DNA of 28,849 bases from CAMPJM01 sp964440915 (GCA_964440915.1 CAYTTV010000044.1:1-28849); one strand, 5' to 3'; counted from the first letter of the stretch, positions 1 to 9,033 are shown. Notes: generated by a model from the sequence alone, not told the origin. Numbers and translations are program-made.

Positions 1-384
1 TTGTTTGATAGCTGCTGCCGTTTTGGCAAGTTCTTCGTCCTTAAGCTTCAATTTAGGCTGACTGAAATTAATGTCATTCATACTGTTGAGGGGCACCAGA
101 TGAACGTGTGTATGGGGGACTTCCAGACCAATGACTGCTACGCCCACCCTAAGGCAGGGAATCGCTTTCTTTATGGCCAAGGCAACTTTCTTGGAAAAAA
201 TATGCAAGTCTGCTAGCGATTGGTCGTCCATGTCAAAAACATAGTCCACTTCTTTTTTAGGCACAACAAGGCAATGCCCTTCCACTAGCGGGTTGATATC
301 CAAAAAAGCGATAAACTTCTCATTCTCTGCCACGATTTGACCAGGAATTTCCCTGTTGATAATTTTTGTGAAAATGCTTGCCAT
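1..384 (-). CDS. HIT-family nucleotide hydrolase (partial, C-terminus outside window)
   Basis: Histidine-triad proteins hydrolyse nucleoside phosphoramidates and related nucleotides in the cytoplasm. The frame is open for 128 codons, starts at the ATG complementary to 382-384 (MASIFTKIIN) and runs off the window edge without a stop. The catalytic triad HTHVH is at residues 91-95, followed by LVPL, as in the HinT/PKCI branch. The upstream part has the usual FLDINPL..GH.LVVPK signature at about residues 27-43. The start lies 4 bases after the greA stop, so the two are almost certainly co-transcribed; a greA-HIT pair is common in Bacteroidota (from memory). Substrate cannot be told from sequence. 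Confidence 0.93.
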   Translation of the reverse strand, partial: MASIFTKIINREIPGQIVAENEKFIAFLDINPLVEGHCLVVPKKEVDYVFDMDDQSLADLHIFSKKVALAIKKAIPCLRVGVAVIGLEVPHTHVHLVPLNSMNDINFSQPKLKLKDEELAKTAAAIKQ

Positions 385-388
385 GGTA

Positions 389-865
389 CTAGAGACTTAT
401 ATCCAAAACTTCGAAATCGATTTTCCCTCCAGGTGCTTGTATCTGGGCAACTTCTCCAATCTTTTTTCCTAAAAGACCTTGTCCTATGGGTGATTTTACA
501 GAAATCTTCCCTTCCTTCAAATTGGCCTCCTCTTCGGAAACAATTGTATAGGCAACTTCCATCCCATTCTTTTTGTTTTTTATCTTAACTTTCGACAAGA
601 TGGAGACCTTTGAAGTGTCAATTTGGGTCTCGTCGATAATTCTGGCATTCCCAATCACTTCCTCCAGCTTGGCAATTTTCATTTCTAAAAGTCCTTGTGC
701 GTCCTTTGCGGCATCATATTCCGCATTTTCGCTCAAGTCGCCCTTGTCGCGCGCTTCCGCTATTTGTCTGGCCATATCTGCCCTACCTTTGGTCCTTAAC
801 TGATTCAGCTCTGCTTTGAGCTTGTTCAGACCTTCTTCGGTATAATAAGAAACTTGTGTACTCAT
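389..865 (-). CDS. greA: Transcription elongation factor GreA
   Basis: GreA binds the RNA polymerase secondary channel and stimulates cleavage of backtracked transcripts. At 158 residues it has the normal length. The N-terminal coiled coil spans about residues 8-75. Its tip carries the acidic pair D43 and E46 in GDLSENAEYDAAK, matching the catalytic D41/E44 of the E. coli protein. The C-terminal FKBP-like domain includes SPIGQGLLGKKIGE at about 124-137, which is diagnostic. The ATG at 865 is the only sensible start. It is the first gene of a two-gene unit with the HIT gene. The 558 bases upstream hold no gene, so its promoter lies there, but I could not place a convincing TAnnTTTG element. 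Confidence 0.97.
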   Translation of the reverse strand: MSTQVSYYTEEGLNKLKAELNQLRTKGRADMARQIAEARDKGDLSENAEYDAAKDAQGLLEMKIAKLEEVIGNARIIDETQIDTSKVSILSKVKIKNKKNGMEVAYTIVSEEEANLKEGKISVKSPIGQGLLGKKIGEVAQIQAPGGKIDFEVLDISL

Positions 866-1423
866 AATAATTTAATCATTAAGCTATAAAATAAAAGAAC
901 GGCCTCAACTCGAAACCGTTTGTTATAGTAAATTTTGTTTTTTTAAAGAGAGTAACCGCTAGACTACGGCTGAGATATATTTAGCATTATACGAATATTC
1001 CATCATTTAAATAAACGTTTTTCAATTCTTTAAAAATAACGTTCCCAAATCCAGGGAATCCCGGCCCGAAAACTCTCCTTCCAATTCAAAAGAGAAATCG
1101 GGAAGGATAAACTTAAACTAATACAATACTCATATAGAGAAGGAACTTAAAATATTTTATTCGACTTCGTCCGTCATCTTTACTTTATAAATAAAAGATG
1201 CCTTGGAACATACTAGGCAAAGTTACTTATTAAAAATCCATCTTCAAAGCCCCGAATGCACATACTAATTTGTATAAAATTCATGAATATATCACATCAA
1301 AAGGTAAATTTAAAATAAGTCCAATTTATAAGAGTTATAATTGAGATATTTAAGCTTTGGATCTAAAATAGAAAAGCCTGTTTTTATTGCATATAACTTA
1401 ATAAAAGGCTGTTTCGAAACCTA
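866..1423. other. Non-coding divergent intergenic region
   Basis: This 558-base stretch separates greA (minus) from the first TPR kinase (plus) and must hold both promoters. I see no credible ORF on either strand. There is a GC-richer patch at about 1041-1107. Small dyads in the stretch are TCCTTCC/GGAAGGA (1076-1082 with 1101-1107) and CATCTTT/AAAGATG (1175-1181 with 1194-1200). Neither has a U-tract that would make it a clear terminator. Confidence 0.6.
1375..1420 (+). promoter_or_regulatory. Bulged stem-loop and 10-bp palindrome before the first kinase gene
   Basis: AGCC (1375-1378) plus TTTTATT (1382-1388) can pair with AATAAAA (1400-1406) plus GGCT (1407-1410), leaving a 3-base bulge and an 11-base loop. 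It is followed directly by the perfect palindrome GTTTCGAAAC (1411-1420), which ends 9 bases before the ATG at 1430. Position suggests a leader or operator element; function is inference. Confidence 0.35.
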
Positions 1424-1429
1424 TTGAAC

Positions 1430-3511
1430 ATGACCAAAAAAGTCGTTATATTTATAAGAATAATCCTAATTATTTTCCTTCTCAAGTCTAGTCATCTTTA
1501 TGGGGTAAACCCTTCTACCCAAGTAGAAATTGACAACTTAGAAGTAAAACTCATCCTGGCGCATGATAGTTTAAAATTAAATTTGATCAATCAGGTAGCA
1601 GAGATGTACTTGACAGTGGACCCTATGAAGTCAATTGTCAGGGCAAAAAGTGCGCTGTCCCTTGCTGAACAAGAAAACAATCACACCGCCAGAGCCCGTG
1701 CTTTGATTACCCTAGGACAAGCGCACAGGCATTTGCTTTCGGACTTTGATAAAGCCCTAGAATATTCGTTTGAAGCACTCCGCATCGAAGAAACGCACAA
1801 CTCGCCCCTAGGCAGGTCCCGTACACTCATCGCCATAGCTGAAATATATAAGGAAGTGGGCAATAACTATCAAGCCTTGGAATATTATATGCAAGTACTG
1901 GTCCTTCAAAAGCAGCTTGACGAGGACAAGGCGGTGGTACAAACCCTGAACGCTATCGGACTTATCCACCTACAATTAAACAATGACAAAAAAGCCTTAG
2001 AATATCATAAAGAGGCACTGGCTTTGAGCAGAAAAATGGGCGATCAGAAACAGGAGGCCAACTCGATAGACTATATCGCAGAAGCCTTGCGAAAAGACGG
2101 AAAGTTCAATCAAGCAATCGAGCAACAGACAACTGCGCTTCAGCTCAGAAGCAAGATAAAAGATGAAGCAGGAATGGCCCGTTCAATGGCTTCTTTGGGA
2201 GAGATTCATTTTTATAAGGGCGATATGGAAAAGGCGCTCGACTATTATGTGGAAAGTATTAACATAGATCGAAAATTGGGGAACAAAGATGGTTTGGCTA
2301 AATCATATAACAACATAGGAGCCCTGTTTATCAGGACCAAAGAATACAACAGAGCAATCAACAATCTTGAAGTTGGCCTAAAATATGGTGTTGAGGAAAA
2401 TGCCAAAAGGCATATAAGGGACAGCTATGAACTGCTGTATACGGCGCATTCGGCAATAGAGGATTATGTGAACGCACTTTTATACAAAGATTTGTTCATT
2501 GCCATAAGCGAGTTTATTTATAGCGAAGAAAGCGACCGAAAAATCGCAGAAATGCAGACGAAATATGAAATTGATAAGAAAGAGGATGAAATTGAACTGC
2601 TAAAAAGAGTCCAAGAGGTGCGTGATCTGCAACTTGCCAAGCAAAATGACCTGAAGAACTTTTTGATAATTGCCTTAGTGTTATTTGTCATTATAGCCAT
2701 CCTTACTTATTATCTTTACCGTACAAAAAGGCGTTCCAATCTTCACCTCATGGAGACCAACGCTCAAATCAATGAGAAGAACAAGGCCCTGGAAGAGCTG
2801 AATGCCACCAAGGACAAATTCTTTTCAATCATTAGTCACGATTTGAAGGGACCCCTCAACTCTCTAACCTCTTTTTCTAACCTGCTCATCAATCACATCT
2901 CCCACATGAGCAAGGACGAGATTCAAATGCTTGCCAAAGACTTGGACAAATCCGTAAAAGGGCTGTTCAGCTTGTTGGAAAATTTATTGGAATGGTCGAG
3001 GTCGCAAAGTGGGAACATAGAACTGAAACCTGAGACATTAGATTTGATCAACCTCATCGATCAAAACAAAAGCTTGCTCTCCAAAACAGCCGAAAATAAA
3101 AACATCAGACTTATCACCCCGGAGTTTTTCAATCTCGCTGTATTTGGCGACAAAAATTCTATCAACACTATATTGCGCAACCTAATCTCCAATGCGTTAA
3201 AATTCACGTTAAATGGCGGTGAGGTTAGAATTGAAGTAACAGAAAATCAAGATATGGCCGTGATTTCGGTAATTGACAATGGCGTGGGAATGAGTCCGGA
3301 GGTGGTGAACAAATTGTTTAGAATCGACCAAAAACATAGCACAAAAGGCACGGCCAATGAAAAAGGTACAGGACTAGGCTTGATTTTGTGCAAGGAGTTT
3401 GCAGAAAAGAACGGCGGCACAATATCGGTTCACAGCAAAGAGGCCAAAGGCTCGACGTTTACTTTTACACTGCCCAAGGCCAGGGTTCCTAATTATCTGA
3501 AAGCTTCATAA
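1430..3511 (+). CDS. TPR-domain sensor histidine kinase
   Basis: A two-component sensor kinase. I choose the ATG at 1430 (693 aa) over the TTG two codons upstream. Numbering from this start: a hydrophobic N-terminus (about 5-22) acts as signal peptide or anchor. Tetratricopeptide repeats run from about 70 to 340, with repeated ALEYY-type helices. A coiled coil (about 370-405) leads to one membrane helix (about 410-430). The HisKA box FFSIISHDLKGPL has the phospho-accepting His at 470. The ATPase core shows the N box (N588 in NLISNALKF), G1 box DNGVGM at about 616 and G2 box GTGLGL at about 646. No receiver or DNA-binding domain is fused and no response regulator is adjacent, so it is an orphan kinase. 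The stop is 5 bases from the convergent stop of the pentapeptide gene. Its ligand is unknown. Confidence 0.93.
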   Translation: MTKKVVIFIRIILIIFLLKSSHLYGVNPSTQVEIDNLEVKLILAHDSLKLNLINQVAEMYLTVDPMKSIVRAKSALSLAEQENNHTARARALITLGQAHRHLLSDFDKALEYSFEALRIEETHNSPLGRSRTLIAIAEIYKEVGNNYQALEYYMQVLVLQKQLDEDKAVVQTLNAIGLIHLQLNNDKKALEYHKEALALSRKMGDQKQEANSIDYIAEALRKDGKFNQAIEQQTTALQLRSKIKDEAGMARSMASLGEIHFYKGDMEKALDYYVESINIDRKLGNKDGLAKSYNNIGALFIRTKEYNRAINNLEVGLKYGVEENAKRHIRDSYELLYTAHSAIEDYVNALLYKDLFIAISEFIYSEESDRKIAEMQTKYEIDKKEDEIELLKRVQEVRDLQLAKQNDLKNFLIIALVLFVIIAILTYYLYRTKRRSNLHLMETNAQINEKNKALEELNATKDKFFSIISHDLKGPLNSLTSFSNLLINHISHMSKDEIQMLAKDLDKSVKGLFSLLENLLEWSRSQSGNIELKPETLDLINLIDQNKSLLSKTAENKNIRLITPEFFNLAVFGDKNSINTILRNLISNALKFTLNGGEVRIEVTENQDMAVISVIDNGVGMSPEVVNKLFRIDQKHSTKGTANEKGTGLGLILCKEFAEKNGGTISVHSKEAKGSTFTFTLPKARVPNYLKAS

Positions 3512-3516
3512 CGCTG

Positions 3517-4359
3517 CTATGCACTTACAAGGGCTGGATATTCTTTTTTGAGCAATTCTTTAAAATCTTCATCCATCAGTGCCATATAGAGTGTTTTCAC
3601 CTGTGCAAATTGTTCTATAGTAAGCCCAATAGCATTTCTAAGATCAGCTTTGTAGAGGTTGGCGTTATCAAAAACCGCTCCTGTCAAGAAAGCGCCATTC
3701 AGGTTAGTTTCCATCATATGGGAATTTGAAAAATCAGCTTTGATGAGGAAGGCCTTTTCAAAATCTGCCTTGATCAAAAAGGCGTTCTGAAAGTTGGCAC
3801 CACTGGCATATGCGCCCTCTAGCCGTGCTTGATTCAAATTGGCAAATTCTAAATTCGTTTGATTCAATCTAGCATTTTTCAGATTGCATTCTATCAATTT
3901 GGAATAAGACATGTTGGCATTATTAAGGTTTGATCCTTCCAAGATCACGTGATTTAGGTTGGTTCGTGCCAAAAAACACTCCACCAAATTCAGATTGTAA
4001 ATCTTGTGCCTGTTCAGCCTTTTGATATTACCCACTGTTCTGAAAGCAGCTTCCTCAGATTCCCACAGTCTAAAATCATCGATTTCATCTTTGTAAGTCT
4101 TTATCCGCTGCCGTCTTTCGCCGTTCATGTTCAACCAGACAATAAGGATACCGATGATGGCAATATCGAAGATCATTCCGTGCGCCTCAGCCAACACCTG
4201 CATATAAAACTCTCTAAAATCTTCTATATAATAGGGTAAACTGAGGCCAATTACAATGAAGGAAACAAACAACAGCACCAAAAAAGAGGTCAGTAAGGGG
4301 TTTTCTGGAATAGTCGCAAGACGTTCTCTAAGTTGTTTTATCCAGTCTGTAAAATCCAT
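3517..4359 (-). CDS. Membrane-anchored pentapeptide-repeat protein
   Basis: 280 residues with two hydrophobic segments (about 21-45 and 60-78), a short charged linker, then a pentapeptide-repeat right-handed beta-helix at about 121-245. The repeat is seen as runs of A(N/D)LxxA, for example NLNNANM, NLEFANLNQARL and DNANLYKADL. A conserved-looking tail follows: GLTIEQFAQVKTLY, then an acidic helical end. An internal near-duplication, FLIKADF at 194-200 and 204-210, suggests recent repeat expansion. Pentapeptide proteins of this layout are widespread and mostly of unknown function. The DNA-mimic role known for Qnr/MfpA is not implied, because this protein is tethered to the membrane. It ends tail to tail with the first kinase gene, and no strong terminator separates them. 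Confidence 0.9.
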   Translation of the reverse strand: MDFTDWIKQLRERLATIPENPLLTSFLVLLFVSFIVIGLSLPYYIEDFREFYMQVLAEAHGMIFDIAIIGILIVWLNMNGERRQRIKTYKDEIDDFRLWESEEAAFRTVGNIKRLNRHKIYNLNLVECFLARTNLNHVILEGSNLNNANMSYSKLIECNLKNARLNQTNLEFANLNQARLEGAYASGANFQNAFLIKADFEKAFLIKADFSNSHMMETNLNGAFLTGAVFDNANLYKADLRNAIGLTIEQFAQVKTLYMALMDEDFKELLKKEYPALVSA

Positions 4360-4482
4360 CCAACAGTATAAGTTTAATCTATTTAAGAATCATTTTATTC
4401 CAAAAAGCTAATATAAAGAACCCCTATTTAAAAAATTGGGGAAAGCTTGCATAAACTTACTTTAATATCTTTAGGGGAAAGA

Positions 4483-5418
4483 TTATGCCAATTTTTTGAT
4501 TTTGTCTGCCAGGACTTGGTTAATTTTTTTATAGGATTCAAACGTCCAGCCTGCCACATGAGGGGTCAGGATTACTTTTTCCGACTGGGCGATCGCATCA
4601 AAGTAGCGTTTTTGTTCTAGTGACAACTGCTCTATCTTTTCATTCTCCAGCACATCCAGTGCTGCACCTAATATTTTGCCAGTAGAAAGACCATTATATA
4701 TGCTGGAAAAGGGCGCTACCTCACCACGAGCAGTATTAACGAAATAAAAGGGCTTTTTGAATTTGTCAATAAAGGCATCATTGACCATAGCCCTAGTTGT
4801 TTTGGTAAGGGGCACATGCATGCTTAGTACGTCCGCACTTTCCCATATTTCTTCTAAAGAAGCTTGTTGCACCGTCGACGTCCCATAATTCTCCAAGTAT
4901 TTATCATATGCAATAATGGTACAACCAAAACTGGACAGTCTTTGTGCAAAAGCTTTACCCATGAAGCCAAATCCTATTAAACCCACTATCTTACTTTTCA
5001 ATTCTACTCCCCTATTGCCTTCTCGGTCCCATACCCCGCTCCTCACTTGCCTATCAGCCAGGTGTATTTTATTAAACAGGCTTAATAGCATTCCTACTGT
5101 ATGTTCGGCCAATGCATCCCGATTGCCTTCTGGAGCGTTTACAATGATTATTTTTCTTCGTTCTAAACTTTCAACATCCAGTTGGTCTATACCTGCACCT
5201 GCTCGGGCAACGAATTTCAACTTGGCTGCTTTACCGATCATTTCCTCATCTATTGCCGTCTTGCTCCTGACCACCAGCCCATGGTACTCATGAATATTCT
5301 CCAGTATCTCGTTTCTTTCTATATCAGGTCTGTAGTCCACCTGAAAGTTCAATTCTTCCAATAATGGTATGATACTTTCATGCATTTTGTCAATGACAAG
5401 GCACTTCTTTTGATTCAT
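4483..5418 (-). CDS. D-2-hydroxyacid dehydrogenase, SerA-like
   Basis: NAD-dependent oxidoreductase of the D-isomer 2-hydroxyacid dehydrogenase family, probably phosphoglycerate dehydrogenase or a close relative. I use the ATG at 5418 (311 aa); the codon before it is a TTG. The substrate-binding half has VRSKTAIDEEMI at about 50 and ARAGAGIDQLDVE at about 71. The Rossmann motif GFGFMG is at 149-154, with D172 placed to bind the NAD ribose. The catalytic trio is R231 (NTARGE), E258 (LDVLENE) and H287 (TPHVAGW). It lacks the C-terminal ACT regulatory domain of long SerA proteins, so serine feedback is unlikely. It stands alone, with 223 bases to the mgtE stop upstream and 123 bases to the pentapeptide gene. 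Substrate is inferred, not proved. Confidence 0.88.
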   Translation of the reverse strand: MNQKKCLVIDKMHESIIPLLEELNFQVDYRPDIERNEILENIHEYHGLVVRSKTAIDEEMIGKAAKLKFVARAGAGIDQLDVESLERRKIIIVNAPEGNRDALAEHTVGMLLSLFNKIHLADRQVRSGVWDREGNRGVELKSKIVGLIGFGFMGKAFAQRLSSFGCTIIAYDKYLENYGTSTVQQASLEEIWESADVLSMHVPLTKTTRAMVNDAFIDKFKKPFYFVNTARGEVAPFSSIYNGLSTGKILGAALDVLENEKIEQLSLEQKRYFDAIAQSEKVILTPHVAGWTFESYKKINQVLADKIKKLA

Positions 5419-5644
5419 CAATTTCTAGTATGTTAGTTTAGAGTTAAAGTTCAGGGTTTCCAACGGTTTGAGGTTTACATTGCTGGGCGTTAAAGCTTAG
5501 ATGCAAATTCCATTGCTACAACCAATTTATTCCTAGCGGAATCCATTCATCTACAATTAATATTAAAGGGTTAATGCATTCCAAATCAACTTTTAATCGC
5601 ACATTTGGCGCACTGATAATTAGGCCTGGCACATTAAATCGCGC

Positions 5645-7000
5645 TTACAATCCATATAAAACATGTGCCACTCCAAAATAGACACAAAGCCCTATGAGGT
5701 CATTGGCGGTTGTGATGAAAGGCCCAGAAGCTACTGCTGGATTTAACCCCATTTTGTTCAATATGATTGGGGTAATGGTGCCTGTAAAAGACGCTAACAA
5801 GACCACGCACAAAAGCGCAAAAGAAACTACCACTGCTAATGTTACGTCCTCATCCAGCAGCATATTGATACCAAAAACCAAAGACGCCAATACCAGCCCA
5901 TTGATTAATGAGACGAAAAAGCCCTTAGAAAAGCGTTTTATATACCGATCGTTGAAAGCAGACCGAGAGGCCAGACTTTGAAGAATGATGGAGGTAGACT
6001 GTATGCCTACATTTCCTCCCGTGGCGGTAATCAAAGGTATAAAGAAAGCCATTGCTGGTATTTGCGCTATATCTCCCTCGAATAAGCCCATAAATCGAGC
6101 GCCCAACAAGCTCCCTGTCATTCCTATTGTGAGCCAAGGCAATCTTGCTCGTGACAACACCCAGACACTGTCGTCTTCTTCAACATCTTCCGAAATACCC
6201 GACATCAACTGCCTTTCCTGTTCGGCCATATCACGCATCACATCCACGATATCGTCAATAGTGATCCTGCCTACTAGTTTGCCTTGCAAGTTTATGACAG
6301 GCACAGCCTCCAAATCGTACTTTTCCATCACAATTGCTACATCCTCCTCATCCATATAGGTTTCTACAGCAATCAAATCTTTCGGGTTATATATCTCTGC
6401 AATTTTTGCTTCCTCATTAGCAATGATCAACTTCTTTAGCGAAACTCTGCCAAGCAGCTTGTCTCGATTGTCCACTACATATACCGAGTACATCTTCTGG
6501 ACATTTTCAGCTTGTCGCCTTACCTCCTCTATACATTTTCCCACAGTCCAATTTACATTGGCCTTGATCAACTCCTTGGCCATAAGGCCTCCAGCGGTAT
6601 CATCGTCGTACCGCAGCAGGTCGATGATATGATCTGCCCTTTCTTCATTTTTGAGCAGGGCAATGATCTCTTCTCGCTTCAGTACCGGCAGTTCATTAAG
6701 AATGTCTACCGCATCATCAGAGTCCATAAGATCGACCACAGAAGCTGCCTCTTCCGAAGAATAAGTTTTGAAAAGACCTTCTTGGATTCCCCTATCAAGT
6801 TCAGCGACCACTTCCGCCCCTACTTCCTTATCCAAAAGCCCAATCACATAATAGGCTTCCGCTACATCAAATTCATTCAGCAGAGAGGATATGTCCGCAG
6901 GATTTGCTTCCTGCAGTGTTGTCGTGATAAAAGCATCTTGTTTGTCTCTGATGGCTGCCTCTAAGCTCTCAAGATACTCTTGCGTCAGCTCAAATTTCAT
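5645..7000 (-). CDS. mgtE: Magnesium transporter MgtE
   Basis: Homodimeric Mg2+ channel/transporter of the inner membrane, gated by cytoplasmic Mg2+. The layout is complete: an N-terminal helical superhelix with acidic repeats such as VDLMDSDDAVDILNELP (about residues 87-103), a CBS pair at about 145-265, a linker helix, then about five membrane helices in the last 170 residues. The membrane part includes ITATGGNVGIQSTSI and the pore-region ending FITTANDLIGL. I choose the ATG at 7000 (451 aa). It overlaps the rsmA stop in ATGA, which favours coupled translation; an in-frame ATG at 7015 would add five residues. The stop is followed by 40 more in-frame sense codons, probably by chance. Confidence 0.95.
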   Translation of the reverse strand: MKFELTQEYLESLEAAIRDKQDAFITTTLQEANPADISSLLNEFDVAEAYYVIGLLDKEVGAEVVAELDRGIQEGLFKTYSSEEAASVVDLMDSDDAVDILNELPVLKREEIIALLKNEERADHIIDLLRYDDDTAGGLMAKELIKANVNWTVGKCIEEVRRQAENVQKMYSVYVVDNRDKLLGRVSLKKLIIANEEAKIAEIYNPKDLIAVETYMDEEDVAIVMEKYDLEAVPVINLQGKLVGRITIDDIVDVMRDMAEQERQLMSGISEDVEEDDSVWVLSRARLPWLTIGMTGSLLGARFMGLFEGDIAQIPAMAFFIPLITATGGNVGIQSTSIILQSLASRSAFNDRYIKRFSKGFFVSLINGLVLASLVFGINMLLDEDVTLAVVVSFALLCVVLLASFTGTITPIILNKMGLNPAVASGPFITTANDLIGLCVYFGVAHVLYGL

Positions 7001-7785
7001 TTCTGTTTCCAACATCCTTCTGCTTTGTGTGTGAGTTCTACAAAATCTTCCACCGATAGCTGCTCCGCCCTCTTGTCCAATAGCGCCATAGCCGTTACTT
7101 CATCAGGCAAATTAAGTGCTTTCAGGGCATTGCGCAAAGTTTTCCTTCTATTTTGAAAACCCTGCTTAACCAATTTCCTAAAGACTGTTTCATCGCACCC
7201 CAATGATTCCTTGTCGTTCCTTTTCAGTCTTATCACTGCCGATTTAACTTTGGGAGGTGGCCTGAAAACGCCTGGTTCTACTACAAACAAATAATCAATA
7301 TCATAATATGCTTGTAATAACACACTCAATATGCCATATTGTTTATTTCCAGGACCAGAGGCTATCCTTTCTGCCACTTCCTTTTGCAACATGCACACGA
7401 TCTCTACGACCTTACTTTTATGATCTAGTATCTTAAAAAAGATCTGAGAAGAAATATTATAGGGAAAGTTTCCTATAATGGCAAAGTCCTCTTTGAAAAC
7501 ACTACCAAGATCCATCTTTAAAAAATCACCTTCAATAATTTTCTCTTGTATATTGGGATATTTTTCGTGGAGGTACAGAATGGATTCATGGTCGATATCC
7601 AGCAAATACAGGTTGTCTTTATGCGTGGATAAAAGAAAATCGGTGAGTACGCCCATACCAGGTCCAATTTCCAAAATTTGCTTATAATTTCGGTGTCCTG
7701 TAAGCGAATCCACTATCTTCTTGGCGATATTTAAATCTTTAAGAAAGTGTTGACCCAGATGTTTTTTAGGCTTTACATACTTCAT
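6997..7785 (-). CDS. rsmA: 16S rRNA (adenine1518/1519-N6) dimethyltransferase
   Basis: RsmA (KsgA) dimethylates two adjacent adenines in the 3' hairpin of 16S rRNA during small-subunit maturation, using S-adenosylmethionine. At 262 aa it is of normal length. It opens with the family signature KKHLGQHFLKD (7-17). The SAM motif I is EIGPGMGVLTDF (39-50), and the target-adenine motif IV is NFPYNIS (106-112). The C-terminal helical domain contains FQNRRKTLRNAL, typical of the family. It is the promoter-proximal gene of the rsmA-mgtE unit. It is divergent from pdxA across 207 bases, whereas in E. coli pdxA and rsmA are in the same operon and direction. Confidence 0.97.
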   Translation of the reverse strand: MKYVKPKKHLGQHFLKDLNIAKKIVDSLTGHRNYKQILEIGPGMGVLTDFLLSTHKDNLYLLDIDHESILYLHEKYPNIQEKIIEGDFLKMDLGSVFKEDFAIIGNFPYNISSQIFFKILDHKSKVVEIVCMLQKEVAERIASGPGNKQYGILSVLLQAYYDIDYLFVVEPGVFRPPPKVKSAVIRLKRNDKESLGCDETVFRKLVKQGFQNRRKTLRNALKALNLPDEVTAMALLDKRAEQLSVEDFVELTHKAEGCWKQK

Positions 7786-7807
7786 TTTTTTCCCACTTTA
7801 AAACCAT

Positions 7808-7815
7808 TAAATTTG
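7808..7815 (+). promoter_or_regulatory. Candidate -7 promoter element (TAAATTTG)
   Basis: TAAATTTG matches the Bacteroidota -7 consensus TAnnTTTG on the strand of pdxA, 178 bases before its ATG. No good -33 TTTG is seen, so this is weak. The same eight bases recur at 9108 and 10289 before other plus-strand genes. Confidence 0.3.
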
Positions 7816-7992
7816 CATCGAAAGCTACCGCAAAAGAAAGGATTTTAATTTTTTGATGCTAAAATATGAATACTATAATTTTTCGATGGCACCTTAGCGT
7901 ATTGATATTATAGGTGCAGAAGCAGTATTTCAGCTTAAAAAAAGTCATGAGCAAGTAGCTTTGCCAAATTTAGAAATATTAAACGTGATACA

Positions 7993-9033
7993 ATGGATAA
8001 ATCCACAAGATTGGCACTCAATGAGAAACCGGTGATAGGCATTACCATTGGGGACGTGAATGGTATAGGCCCTGAAGTGATTATTAAAGCACTGTCAGAT
8101 GCTCGCATGTTGAAGCTTTGCACACCTGTAATATATGGCACCACCAGAGTGCTTGCGTACTATAAAAAACAGTTGCAAATTGATGAATTCAACTATTCAC
8201 AAATTAAAAGTCATGAGAACATCTTGTTCAAGAAGATCAACGTGATCAACTGCTGGGAAGATGTAGTAGAAATACAAACCGGCGCAGTAACGCCCGAAGC
8301 AGGGAAGTGTGCTTTTTTAGCGCTCGAGAGGGCTTGCGATGATCTGAAGAACGGTTATCTGGACGCGCTCGTAACAGGCCCTATCAACAAGCACAATATA
8401 CAAAACGAGCAATTTTCTTTTGCTGGGCACACCGAATATCTTACCAATTACTTCGGAGCCAAAGACAGTCTGATGTTTTTGGTGAGTGAGGATCTAAGAG
8501 TTGGGGTCGTAACTGGTCATATCCCTTTGCAAGAAGTGAGCAAAAGAATAACCGGTGATCTTATTATAGATAAGGTCAAACTTATGGCATCATCCTTGAA
8601 AAATGATTTTGGCATACTCAAACCTAAAATAGCGGTGTTAGGCTTAAATCCTCATGCTGGAGAAGAGGGATTACTAGGCCAGGAAGAAATAGACATCATA
8701 AAGCCAGCAATGGAAAAATGCAAAGAGGATGGCCTGCTCGTTTTTGGCCCTTTCCCTTCTGATGGTTTTTTTGGCACGGGTCATTTTAAAAAAGTAGACG
8801 GTGTATTGGCCATGTATCACGACCAAGGTTTAATCCCGTTCAAGACATTAGCTTTCGATTCAGGGATCAACTTTACAGCAGGACTTCCTGTTGTCAGAAC
8901 CTCACCAGACCATGGAACAGCCTATGATATAGCCGGTAAAAATATGGCTGACGAGAAGTCGATGAGAGAAGCCATATTCTTAGCCTGCGACATCGTGCAA
9001 GCCAGGAGCGGATCGGGTGCCCTCGCTTCTTGA
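7993..9033 (+). CDS. pdxA: 4-hydroxythreonine-4-phosphate dehydrogenase
   Basis: PdxA oxidises 4-phosphohydroxy-L-threonine in the DXP-dependent route to pyridoxal 5'-phosphate; the product feeds PdxJ. At 346 aa it is of normal length. Motifs run GDVNGIGPE (20-28), VTGPINK (127-133) and GHTEYL (145-150). The metal-ligand histidines are H175 (VTGHIPL), H221 (NPHAGE) and H276 (MYHDQGL). The closing signature SPDHGTAYDIAGK is at about 304-316. All key residues are present. It is the first gene of the plus-strand block; the DUF177 gene follows after 117 bases with its own candidate promoter. A PdxA2-like role in other catabolism is possible in some bacteria, but the context here is housekeeping. 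Confidence 0.95.
   Translation: MDKSTRLALNEKPVIGITIGDVNGIGPEVIIKALSDARMLKLCTPVIYGTTRVLAYYKKQLQIDEFNYSQIKSHENILFKKINVINCWEDVVEIQTGAVTPEAGKCAFLALERACDDLKNGYLDALVTGPINKHNIQNEQFSFAGHTEYLTNYFGAKDSLMFLVSEDLRVGVVTGHIPLQEVSKRITGDLIIDKVKLMASSLKNDFGILKPKIAVLGLNPHAGEEGLLGQEEIDIIKPAMEKCKEDGLLVFGPFPSDGFFGTGHFKKVDGVLAMYHDQGLIPFKTLAFDSGINFTAGLPVVRTSPDHGTAYDIAGKNMADEKSMREAIFLACDIVQARSGSGALAS

Noticed and set aside
866..1423. Possible tRNA or small RNA in the greA-kinase gap.
   Set aside because: No cloverleaf or conserved tRNA arms could be drawn; only short dyads are present.
5525..5644. Forty sense codons continue in frame after the mgtE stop.
   Set aside because: Openness of this length is not rare by chance, there is no start of its own except a GTG, and MgtE is already complete at its stop.
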